Below, piece after piece: positions 7,538-13,367 of a stretch of 13,790 nt of DNA; position 1 is the first letter of the stretch; each line of letters opens with the position of its first letter. The DNA comes from an uncultured Alphaproteobacteria bacterium (lineage in GTDB: Bacteria; Pseudomonadota; Alphaproteobacteria; Rhizobiales; Rhizobiaceae), in the NCBI GenBank assembly GCA_929200335.1, contig CAKMZG010000007.1:1-13790 (forward strand). The letters run 5' to 3'. Made by a program: the position numbers and the translations under genes. The notes under the pieces are model-generated. The model had not been told where the DNA came from. It ran no database searches and was given only the letters and a program-made list of their open reading frames with translations.

Positions 7538-7918
7538 ATGAATAGTAATGATATAGATTTAGAAGATAAACCCCTTGATCCCGCAACTGAGAAGCTGCGT
7601 AAGAAAATGGTGCGCTTATTAGCCGTTTCCATTGGCGTGATGATGATTGGCTTAATGGCGGTATTGGGTGCGATCATTTATAAATTCAGCACATCTGGCA
7701 AAAATACAACCACAATTGCTAGCACACAAGGCCAGGCTTTAGATGTGCCGGGCGAAACATTGCTGCAAAATTTGAACATTCCAGCAGGTGCTAAAATCTT
7801 GGAAAGCGATGGCAATGGTACACAAATTTTGCTGCGTCTTGAGATATCCGATCACCAAGAATTATGGATTTATGATGTGGTAAAAAATCAAATTATTGCT
7901 AAAATCACAGTTAAATAA
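7538..7918 (+). CDS. Small single-pass membrane protein (DUF6476-like)
   Basis: 126 residues: a charged cytoplasmic N-terminus (1-24, including the basic stretch EKLRKKMVR), one transmembrane helix at about 25-48 (LLAVSIGVMMIGLMAVLGAII), and a soluble C-terminal domain of about 75 residues, probably periplasmic, with ETLLQNLNIPAGAKIL, then TQILLRLEI and ELWIYDV. This layout, and its place divergent from rluD with only 43 bases between starts, fits the alphaproteobacterial DUF6476 family as I remember it. No molecular function is known to me. The ribosome-binding site is weak. It ends close to the repeat copy A, which separates it from the convergent coiled-coil gene. Confidence 0.8.
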   Translation: MNSNDIDLEDKPLDPATEKLRKKMVRLLAVSIGVMMIGLMAVLGAIIYKFSTSGKNTTTIASTQGQALDVPGETLLQNLNIPAGAKILESDGNGTQILLRLEISDHQELWIYDVVKNQIIAKITVK

Positions 7919-7928
7919 AGTTATCTAA

Positions 7929-8069
7929 GAGCACATTTATGAATTTATAGATAAGTGACGCGCGATAGCTCATCATGACCTAAATAAATTCAGCTTAATG
8001 CTCTAGATTCTTTTGTTTGCGTGACTAGTTCTTGTTTAGGTGAATTCACCTAAATGCTACACGCGCTAG
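7929..8069 (-). repeat. Dispersed palindromic repeat, copy A (long form)
   Basis: A 141-base element shared with copy B. The block 7929-7958 matches 11091-11120 at 29 of 30 bases, and GCTCTAGATT (8000-8009) and the hairpin end also match. At its right end sits a perfect 20-base palindrome, TTTAGGTGAATTCACCTAAA (8035-8054). The segment 7959-7999 is almost absent from copy B but partly recognisable in copy C. Read on the minus strand, the element begins with the TAG stop codon of the coiled-coil gene and places the hairpin 11 bases after it. There is no T-run, so it is not a standard intrinsic terminator. It resembles RIME-like rhizobial palindromic repeats in layout; family identity is unproven. 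Confidence 0.85.
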
Positions 8070-8578
8070 CCAATTTTTTTGCGTAGAATTATTATTTTTT
8101 GCGCAAGGCTATTTTTATCATTGCCTTTAGCGTCTTTGGCATTGAGTGCTTTTAAAATACCAGAATCATCACCCTCAAGTTTTGCTGTAATAGCGGCCAT
8201 TTCAGCAGCTAAATCTGTGATTTGGGTTTTAAGCGTATTGCTGTCGGTTTTGGTATTGGTGGTATTTTGCTTCAAATTTCGCAATTCTGCTTTTAGGGTT
8301 TTGATTTGATCGCGATGCTTTGCCAATTCCACCTCTAATTCTGCATTTATTTTCTCAAGCACGCGCTTTGTTGCGGCACTTTTTTGATTGTTGATGGCAA
8401 GTTCAGCAAAGCGGCGATCATTTTCTGCCACTTTTGCTCTTATATCAGGGTTGGCACGCTTGGTTAAATTGCGCTCAGTTAAGGTGATTGCACGGTTCCA
8501 TATTAATGGGACAATCAATAGTCCCACGAATATTGCAAGCAATAGACCGAAGGCAAAATATAATAGATTTTCAATCAT
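8066..8578 (-). CDS. Membrane-anchored coiled-coil protein, unknown function
   Basis: 170 residues. One N-terminal transmembrane helix (about residues 5-27, LLYFAFGLLLAIFVGLLIVPLIW) is followed by a basic stretch and long heptad-like helices rich in Lys, Glu, Leu and Asn (about 55-140, for example KINAELEVELAKHRDQIKTLK). The N-in anchor plus cytoplasmic coiled coil resembles conserved hypothetical proteins of Rhizobiales, but I know no function. The ATG at 8576-8578 is preferred over the TTG one codon upstream; the ribosome-binding site is weak. The TAG stop belongs to repeat copy A, so the C-terminus may have been trimmed when the repeat arrived. The ending LAQKIIILRKKIG would then be the last surviving helix. 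Confidence 0.75.
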   Translation of the reverse strand: MIENLLYFAFGLLLAIFVGLLIVPLIWNRAITLTERNLTKRANPDIRAKVAENDRRFAELAINNQKSAATKRVLEKINAELEVELAKHRDQIKTLKAELRNLKQNTTNTKTDSNTLKTQITDLAAEMAAITAKLEGDDSGILKALNAKDAKGNDKNSLAQKIIILRKKIG

Positions 8579-8650
8579 CAAGAACCCAGTTTAAAAATAT
8601 TGTTATCTTGGTATAGGCAGTTTCAAGATTCAATTCAAGCAGTTACATTT

Positions 8651-8758
8651 TAGCCTGTAGCATTTAAGCAGATTTACTTAAACGAGAGCTATTCGCGCAA
8701 ATTAAGGAATTTAGATCGGTGTTTTGAATTCATATAAACGCATAAAGCTATAGGTGCT
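8651..8758 (+). repeat. Dispersed palindromic repeat, copy C (diverged, inverted)
   Basis: On the plus strand this stretch aligns with the minus strand of copies A and B: GTAGCATTTAAG, then a 20-base imperfect palindrome at 8663-8682 (TTTAAGCA, GATT, TACTTAAA), then AACGAGAGCTATTCGCGCAA and GGAATTTAGATC. It continues with TGAATT and AAGCTAT, which align with the extra segment of copy A, so C is a long-form copy. Relative to copy A the hairpin has two compensated pair changes and one mismatch. The 3' limit is uncertain and may reach the eipA terminator near 8765. It lies between the start of the coiled-coil gene and the end of eipA. Confidence 0.65.
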
Positions 8759-8764
8759 TTGTTT

Positions 8765-8794
8765 ATAAAAAACCCGCCTGTAATGAGGCGGGTT
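8765..8794 (-). terminator. Intrinsic terminator of eipA
   Basis: A perfect 9-base-pair GC-rich stem, AACCCGCCT (8771-8779) with AGGCGGGTT (8786-8794) around a 6-base loop, is followed on the minus strand by a run of T residues. It lies 25 bases past the eipA stop codon. Confidence 0.93.
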
Positions 8795-8819
8795 GAGATA
8801 ATGCTATTTAAGCAATTTC

Positions 8820-9446
8820 TTAAAATGGATTCCAAGTGGGTGCTTGGCTAATTTTTAGATAATTGATGTTAACACCAAGACGTGCACCAACGCCTGTACT
8901 AATCGGCACCAAAACGACATTGCCACGCTTTAAGGCTGAAACTTTAACACCACCAATTAAATAAGCTGCGCCAGTCACACCCACATAACGTCGATAAATT
9001 TTATCCACATGATCGAGGTGATAGACCAGCATCATTGTTCGGTTACCATCGGCACCAAAATCCCAACCTAGACTTGGACCTTGCCAGAACAGCTTATGAT
9101 CGCCAGCATTTTTTGTATATAATGAACCCTCACCATAGCGCAAGCCACCCACGATTGCACCAGCAGCTTCTTCACCAATGATATAACCGTTTGGTCGGCC
9201 GCGGCGTGAGAAAATGCTCTCAATGGCTTTAGCAAAGCCTTTGGAGGTTGCCCCAAAAAACTGATGCCCAGCATCAAGAATTTCATTACTTGAATAGGTT
9301 CCATTATTAGCTTGTGCGCTTGATGGAGTGGTTAAGCTCATAACAGTAAAGCTCAATGCGATAATTCCTAAAATTGCACAGAAGGTTGTCATTCTGGCTT
9401 TAAGGTAGCTTGTGTTAAAAGTTTTAATTGCGCGCTGAATAAACAT
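8820..9446 (-). CDS. eipA: Periplasmic envelope-integrity protein EipA (DUF1134)
   Basis: 208 residues of the DUF1134 family. A long basic N-region (1-22) and hydrophobic core (about 23-40) end in PSSAQA, with likely signal-peptidase cleavage after A46. The mature part shows family features: SSNEILDAGHQFFGATSKGFAKAIE, RPNGYIIGEEAAGA, then LRYGEGSLYTKN, WQGPSLGWDFGADG and YLIGGVKVSALKRGNVVLVPISTGVGARLG. In Brucella abortus EipA is a small periplasmic beta-barrel needed for resistance to envelope stress, and its gene is activated by CtrA. Start: ATG at 9444-9446 with AAAGGA 6 bases upstream. It is divergent from chpT and ends at a strong intrinsic terminator, so it is probably monocistronic. 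See the CtrA-like site at 9559-9573. Confidence 0.92.
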   Translation of the reverse strand: MFIQRAIKTFNTSYLKARMTTFCAILGIIALSFTVMSLTTPSSAQANNGTYSSNEILDAGHQFFGATSKGFAKAIESIFSRRGRPNGYIIGEEAAGAIVGGLRYGEGSLYTKNAGDHKLFWQGPSLGWDFGADGNRTMMLVYHLDHVDKIYRRYVGVTGAAYLIGGVKVSALKRGNVVLVPISTGVGARLGVNINYLKISQAPTWNPF

Positions 9447-9537
9447 TATATGTCCTTTGGGTAATGTTGTTTCAATTCTTTTGACTTCCCCTACATAGGC
9501 AGCAAATGTGTTATGTTTTGGGACAAAATTATCTATT

Positions 9538-9552
9538 TTCTATTAAATAGAA
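9538..9552. promoter_or_regulatory. Perfect 15-base palindrome between eipA and chpT
   Basis: TTCTATT (9538-9544) and AATAGAA (9546-9552) are exact reverse complements around a single base. It lies 92 bases upstream of the eipA start and 82 bases upstream of chpT, six bases from the CtrA-like site. It could be a regulator site or part of an AT-rich promoter. No regulator is identified. Confidence 0.35.
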
Positions 9553-9558
9553 TTTTGG

Positions 9559-9573
9559 TTACCATTTTATTAA
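9559..9573. promoter_or_regulatory. Candidate CtrA-binding site between eipA and chpT
   Basis: TTAC, seven bases, TTAA: one mismatch to the CtrA consensus TTAA-N7-TTAA. It sits in the 187-base divergent region, about 60 bases before the chpT ATG and about 115 before the eipA ATG. CtrA control of eipA is known in Brucella. The match is short and AT-rich, so a chance hit is possible. Confidence 0.4.
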
Positions 9574-9633
9574 GAATTCCCGTGCAAAAGAGATGGGTAA
9601 AGTTAAAAACTTGATGAGATAAGGTTTGAGCAG

Positions 9634-10272
9634 ATGAATGGTATTGAGAAATTAAGCGAATTGGATTTAGCAGCTCTATTATGCAGCCGAATCTGTCATG
9701 ATTTAATCTCGCCTGTTGGAGCGATTGCAAATGGCTTAGAAGTGCTGGATGAAGAAAAAGATCCTGAAATGAAGGCATTTGCTATGGATCTCATTCGTAA
9801 AAGTACTTTGCAGGCCAATACTAAACTGAAATTTGCACGTCTTGCTTTTGGTGCTGCTGGCTCTGCTGGGGCTATGATTGATAGCGGTGATGCACAAGAG
9901 GTTATTGGCCTATTCATGGATACAGAAAAAGCAGATCTAAAATGGTCTGGTGGAGTGCGTGCGCTTATTCCTAAAAACCACATTAAGCTATTGTTGAATA
10001 TGGTTTTAATCGCTCTTGGTGCTGTGCCGCGCGGTGGTGAGATTGAAGTTATTATTCATGAGCCAGGCGATAATGCCACTTTTGAGATCATTTGCTCAGG
10101 TACGAGCGCAAGGGTACCATCAGGTTTTCTTGATTTATTAAATGGCACAACAGAGGGGGCAATGGATGCGCATTCTATACAGCCCTATTATACATTCTTA
10201 TTGGCTCAAGCTTGTGGGCTAGCTCTCAATGCGCGTCTTGAGGGCGATAGAGTAATTTTTCTTGCTAATTAA
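9634..10272 (+). CDS. chpT: Histidine phosphotransferase ChpT
   Basis: A 212-residue cytoplasmic phosphotransferase that carries phosphate from the hybrid kinase CckA to the response regulators CtrA and CpdR, controlling the alphaproteobacterial cell cycle. The phosphoacceptor is H22 in LLCSRICHDLISPVGAI, the expected dimerisation helix. The second helix follows (DPEMKAFAMDLIRKSTLQANTKLKFARLAFGAAGS), and the C-terminal half is a degenerate HATPase-like domain (LLLNMVLIALGAVPRGGEIEV) ending in IQPYYTFLLAQACGLAL and a short beta strand. Length is normal for the family. The ATG at 9634 has AAGG 9 bases upstream. It is divergent from eipA, with a CtrA-like site between the two, and converges with the YdcF gene, leaving only 17 bases and no clear terminator. 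Confidence 0.95.
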   Translation: MNGIEKLSELDLAALLCSRICHDLISPVGAIANGLEVLDEEKDPEMKAFAMDLIRKSTLQANTKLKFARLAFGAAGSAGAMIDSGDAQEVIGLFMDTEKADLKWSGGVRALIPKNHIKLLLNMVLIALGAVPRGGEIEVIIHEPGDNATFEIICSGTSARVPSGFLDLLNGTTEGAMDAHSIQPYYTFLLAQACGLALNARLEGDRVIFLAN

Positions 10273-10289
10273 ACGAGATAAAATCTAAA

Positions 10290-10931
10290 TTAGATGAAGT
10301 TCCAATAGGTTAGAAGATATTTGGTATATTCTTTGAACAACACATTGAAGGTATGCCAATTGCTGTTCCAGTTTTTGTAATTCAATTTTGTGCTTTTAAT
10401 GGCATAGGGCATGAATGTTAGATTTGGTGCGGCACGGTTTAATAATAACAGGCTGCGCGGCATGTGATAATTGCTGGTCACGACGATGAGCGATTGAAAC
10501 CCATTTTCTTTTGCCCATGCGGTGGTCTCAGTTGCATTGCCTACCGTATCCAATGCCTTATGATCAATATCGACACAGCAATCGAACAGCGCCTTGTCTG
10601 AGTTGGTCAATTTTTGCAATTGCTGCTTGGTGGTATTAGGATGAACCCCAGAGATAAGTAGTTTTGTATTATTTTTCTTTTCTAACAGCTTTATGGCTTG
10701 CTTTAAGCGATTTGTACCACCCGTTAGCACTACAATAGCTTCACCAGATGAAATATGTGTATTGCTTAAACTATCATGCATATTCGATGTTTTATTAGCG
10801 AAGCGAATAAACCCACCAGCAAACATTAGCGCCAGTATTATAAGAATAATAACAACCACATTAAACGCATAGAACAGCAAAGAATATGCTCTGCTATTTG
10901 GGTATTTTGATTTGCGTGGATGCTGTAACAT
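10290..10931 (-). CDS. YdcF/ElyC-family membrane protein (DUF218)
   Basis: 213 residues from the chosen start. There is one transmembrane helix (about 20-40, FYAFNVVVIILIILALMFAGG), then a DUF218 domain facing the periplasm: AIVVLTGG (65-72), KLLISGVHP (90-98), DTVGNATETTAWAKENG (128-144) and the signature TSNYHMPRS (152-160). DUF218 proteins such as ElyC, SanA and YdcF are linked to envelope and peptidoglycan integrity in E. coli; the biochemical activity here is unknown. The ATG at 10929-10931 is preferred to an in-frame GTG at 10979, which has no ribosome-binding site. Even this ATG has only a weak GAG nearby, so the start is uncertain. It is convergent with chpT. The 210-base region upstream, to 11190, holds repeat copy B and otherwise no recognised feature. 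Confidence 0.85.
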   Translation of the reverse strand: MLQHPRKSKYPNSRAYSLLFYAFNVVVIILIILALMFAGGFIRFANKTSNMHDSLSNTHISSGEAIVVLTGGTNRLKQAIKLLEKKNNTKLLISGVHPNTTKQQLQKLTNSDKALFDCCVDIDHKALDTVGNATETTAWAKENGFQSLIVVTSNYHMPRSLLLLNRAAPNLTFMPYAIKSTKLNYKNWNSNWHTFNVLFKEYTKYLLTYWNFI

Positions 10932-11090
10932 TATCTGTGTCTCAAAGCCTAAACTAATAAACGAATCACAGTGTATCACGAATGTGGTTTTTTAGAAGCG
11001 TGGCAGAGCTTATTTCAAATAATGCTTATCGCATGTCATCCCAAGGTGAATGCCGGTTTTTGAATAATGAGATGCAGTAACAAAGGGATA

Positions 11091-11194
11091 GAGCACATTT
11101 CTGAATTTATAGATAAGTGAAGCGCTCTAGATTTCTTTATATGTGCGAATAATTTTCGTTTAGGTGAATTCCACCTAAACGCTACACGCACTAG
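11091..11194 (-). repeat. Dispersed palindromic repeat, copy B (short form)
   Basis: A 104-base element matching copy A at both ends but lacking most of the roughly 40-base middle segment of A (only three bases occupy it here). The hairpin is CGTTTAGGTG (11157-11166), loop AATTC, CACCTAAACG (11172-11181): ten perfect pairs. Read on the minus strand, the element starts with the TAG stop codon of tyrC (11191-11193), and the hairpin follows 9 bases later. No T-run follows the hairpin. The outer ends (GAGC and GCTC around 11091 and 11124) are weakly complementary, suggesting a second, imperfect stem. Confidence 0.85.
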
Positions 11195-12108
11195 CTCAAG
11201 CGACCAAAATCTGGCGCGTCAATCTCTTGTCCCGCATCAATGATGCCTTTGCGAATGCTTCTGGTGCGTGTAAAGAGGTCAAATAGCGCTTGCCCATCAC
11301 CCTCATCTACATAGCGCGTTAATTCCGCTAAATCAGTGGTGAAACGGTTTAACATTTCAAGAACTGCCTCGCGGTTATGCAAAAATACATCGCGCCACAT
11401 GGCAGGATCTGATGCCGCAATGCGGGTGAAATCACGAAAACCAGAGGCAGAAAATTTAATCACCTCGGATTTAGTATCATCTTCTAAATCCGCCGCTGTT
11501 CCCACGATGTTATAAGCAATCAAATGGGGTAAATGAGATGTAATTGCTAAAACCAAATCATGATGTTTTGGCGCCATAATGCTCACATTAGAGCCGCAAC
11601 CCTTCCAAAGAGCTTTGATGGCTTGGGTGGCTTCCTGATCTGTATCTTCAAGAGGTGTCAAAATACTCCAACGGTTTTCAAAAAGCGTGGCAAAACCTGC
11701 ATCAGGGCCAGAATATTCTGTACCAGCAATAGGGTGACCGGGTACAAAATGTACAGCTTCTGGCAAATGCGGTTTGATTTGATCAATCACCGAGCATTTC
11801 ACTGAACCCACATCAGTAATGATTGCACCCGCTTTTAAATGAGGCGCAATTTTTTTGGTAACTGCCTCACTAGCACCCACAGGAACGCATAAAATAACAC
11901 AGTCAGCATCTTTGACTGCCTCACCTGCATCGGTTGAATAAAAATTACCAAGGTTTAATTCTTCTGCACGGTCTAACGTTTCTTGAGAGCGTGTCGAAAT
12001 GGCAATTTCATTCACCAAGCCAGCGCGGCGCATGGCATGGGATAAGGAGGCACCAATAAGACCAATGCCGATGAGAGCTACGCGATTAAATAGAGGCGGT
12101 TTTGTCAT
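11191..12108 (-). CDS. tyrC: Prephenate/arogenate dehydrogenase
   Basis: A 305-residue TyrA-family enzyme that oxidatively decarboxylates prephenate or arogenate with NAD(P)+ in tyrosine synthesis. The N-terminal Rossmann fold shows G14-X-G16-X2-G19 (ALIGIGLIGASLSHAMRRAG), ADCVILCVPVGA, then ITDVGSVK and the active-site segment PGHPIAGTEYSGP with conserved H125. The helical C-terminal domain includes ITSHLPHLIAYNIV and the FRDFTRIAASDPAMWRDVFLHN segment. There is no chorismate mutase or ACT domain. Preference for prephenate or arogenate cannot be read here. Its ATG overlaps the hisC stop by 4 bases (ATGA), so the two are cotranscribed and coupled; the partner aminotransferase can act in the same pathway. 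The stop codon lies inside repeat copy B. Confidence 0.94.
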   Translation of the reverse strand: MTKPPLFNRVALIGIGLIGASLSHAMRRAGLVNEIAISTRSQETLDRAEELNLGNFYSTDAGEAVKDADCVILCVPVGASEAVTKKIAPHLKAGAIITDVGSVKCSVIDQIKPHLPEAVHFVPGHPIAGTEYSGPDAGFATLFENRWSILTPLEDTDQEATQAIKALWKGCGSNVSIMAPKHHDLVLAITSHLPHLIAYNIVGTAADLEDDTKSEVIKFSASGFRDFTRIAASDPAMWRDVFLHNREAVLEMLNRFTTDLAELTRYVDEGDGQALFDLFTRTRSIRKGIIDAGQEIDAPDFGRLS

Positions 12109-13205
12109 TTTGTTTCTCTTAAAAATTCTGTAAGTGCATCAATCACGCCTTGATTGGCTTCATCAGAGCCAATTGATACGCGTAAGGCGTTGGGAAAACC
12201 ATAGCTGGTTATGCGGCGTGTAATAAACCCGCGTTCGCTCAAATATTGATCCGCATCAGCAGCCGTTTTTCCAACCGCATCAGAAAAGCTAACCATAATG
12301 AAGTTGGCAACACTTGGTGTTACTTCAAGGCCAAGATCACCAATAGCCTTGGGTAAAATTTTCAGCCATTTTTCGTTATGGGCAATAGACTTTGCCACAT
12401 GATCAACATCACGAATGGCAGCCGCACCAGCAGAAATTGCAGCCTTATTGAGGTTAAATGGGCTGCGCACGCGGTTTAACACGTCAATAATTTCTTTGGG
12501 TGCATACATCCAACCAACGCGCAAAGCAGCAAGCCCGTGAATTTTAGAAAATGTTCGGGTCATAACCACATTGTCGCTTTTTGAGACAAGCTCAATGCCT
12601 GCCTCATAATCATTCTTGCGCACATATTCTGCATAGGCGGCATCAAGCACCAAAATTACATGGTCAGGCAAACCATCGCGCAGACGGCGTATTTCATTAA
12701 AAGGTAAATAGGTGCCCGTTGGATTGTTAGGATTTGCAATATAAACCAATTTGGTTTTGTCACTCACTGCGTTAAGAATGGCATCAACATCGGTGGTATT
12801 GTTGCGCTCACGAGCAATAATAGGTAGGCCACCAGCTTCTTTGATCACAATTTCATAAACTAAAAACCCATGCTCAGAATAAATCGCTTCATCGCCTGGT
12901 GCTAAATAGCAAGCGGCCATTAAGTGCAAAAGTTCATCAGAACCATTGCCACAAATCAGGTTATCAACATTCAGCCCATATTGCTCTGCAATGGCTTGGC
13001 GCAATTCACTGGCTGTGCCATCGGGATAAAGCTCTAAATTTTCAGCACTTGCTTTAAATGCTTCAATAGCTTTTGGGCTAGCGCCAAATGGAGTTTCATT
13101 GGATGATAATTTATGCAGCTTCACGCCCGCAGGTGCATTTGATTTGCCTGGAACGTAAAGTTCGATATCCATGATGCCAGCTTTGGGCGTTGGTTTATTG
13201 GTCAT
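12105..13205 (-). CDS. hisC: Histidinol-phosphate aminotransferase
   Basis: A 366-residue fold-type I PLP enzyme that converts imidazole-acetol phosphate to histidinol phosphate and, in many alphaproteobacteria, can also transaminate aromatic keto acids. Motifs in order: SSNETPFGASP (34-44), CGNGSDELLHL (85-95, cofactor phosphate), NPNNPTGTYL (158-167), LDAAYAEYV (187-195, with D188 contacting the pyridine nitrogen), the lysine segment TRTFSKIHGLAALRVGW with Schiff-base K221, and the C-terminal RRITSYGFPNALRVSIG. Being first in a pair with tyrC and not in a his operon suggests an aromatic amino acid role as well. The ATG at 13203-13205 has a modest GAG-rich site upstream. It is divergent from metX across 162 bases. 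Confidence 0.94.
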   Translation of the reverse strand: MTNKPTPKAGIMDIELYVPGKSNAPAGVKLHKLSSNETPFGASPKAIEAFKASAENLELYPDGTASELRQAIAEQYGLNVDNLICGNGSDELLHLMAACYLAPGDEAIYSEHGFLVYEIVIKEAGGLPIIARERNNTTDVDAILNAVSDKTKLVYIANPNNPTGTYLPFNEIRRLRDGLPDHVILVLDAAYAEYVRKNDYEAGIELVSKSDNVVMTRTFSKIHGLAALRVGWMYAPKEIIDVLNRVRSPFNLNKAAISAGAAAIRDVDHVAKSIAHNEKWLKILPKAIGDLGLEVTPSVANFIMVSFSDAVGKTAADADQYLSERGFITRRITSYGFPNALRVSIGSDEANQGVIDALTEFLRETK

Positions 13206-13280
13206 TGTATCATCTCATATTAGTATTATGGCGCTAAGCTTAGGAACCATTAAGCTCTTTCTTTTAGAAAAAAACTTACG

Positions 13281-13335
13281 ATAAATCAAAGGAAACCTTG
13301 TCGCTTGATGATTTTTTGAAATTGGCGTAAAGGTT
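13281..13335 (+). promoter_or_regulatory. Possible structured leader of metX (crossing complementarities)
   Basis: Two exact six-base complementarities cross: AAATCA (13283-13288) with TGATTT (13309-13314), and AACCTT (13294-13299) with AAGGTT (13330-13335). In RNA this could form an H-type pseudoknot ending 32 bases before the metX ATG. Alphaproteobacterial metX genes often carry a SAM-II riboswitch, also a pseudoknot, but I do not find its conserved core (a GCTAAA-like 3' segment), so I do not call SAM-II. The stems are AT-rich and may be chance. Confidence 0.25.
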
Positions 13336-13367
13336 GTCATTCGAGTTATTAATTTGAGTAGTGAAAA

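Noticed and set aside
7495..7677. N-terminal extension of the rluD reading frame to 7677
   Set aside because: It would overlap the divergent gene at 7538 and adds a non-conserved segment; the ATG at 7494 has a good ribosome-binding site and yields the family's usual domain start.
8035..8054. Copy A palindrome as an intrinsic terminator
   Set aside because: The stem has modest GC content and no following T-run on either strand; treated as part of the repeat.
13239..13253. CtrA-like site upstream of hisC/metX
   Set aside because: CTTA-N7-TTAA has two mismatches in one half-site and neither gene is a typical CtrA target.
13281..13335. SAM-II riboswitch call before metX
   Set aside because: The conserved 3' core expected of SAM-II was not found; reported only as a possible structured leader.
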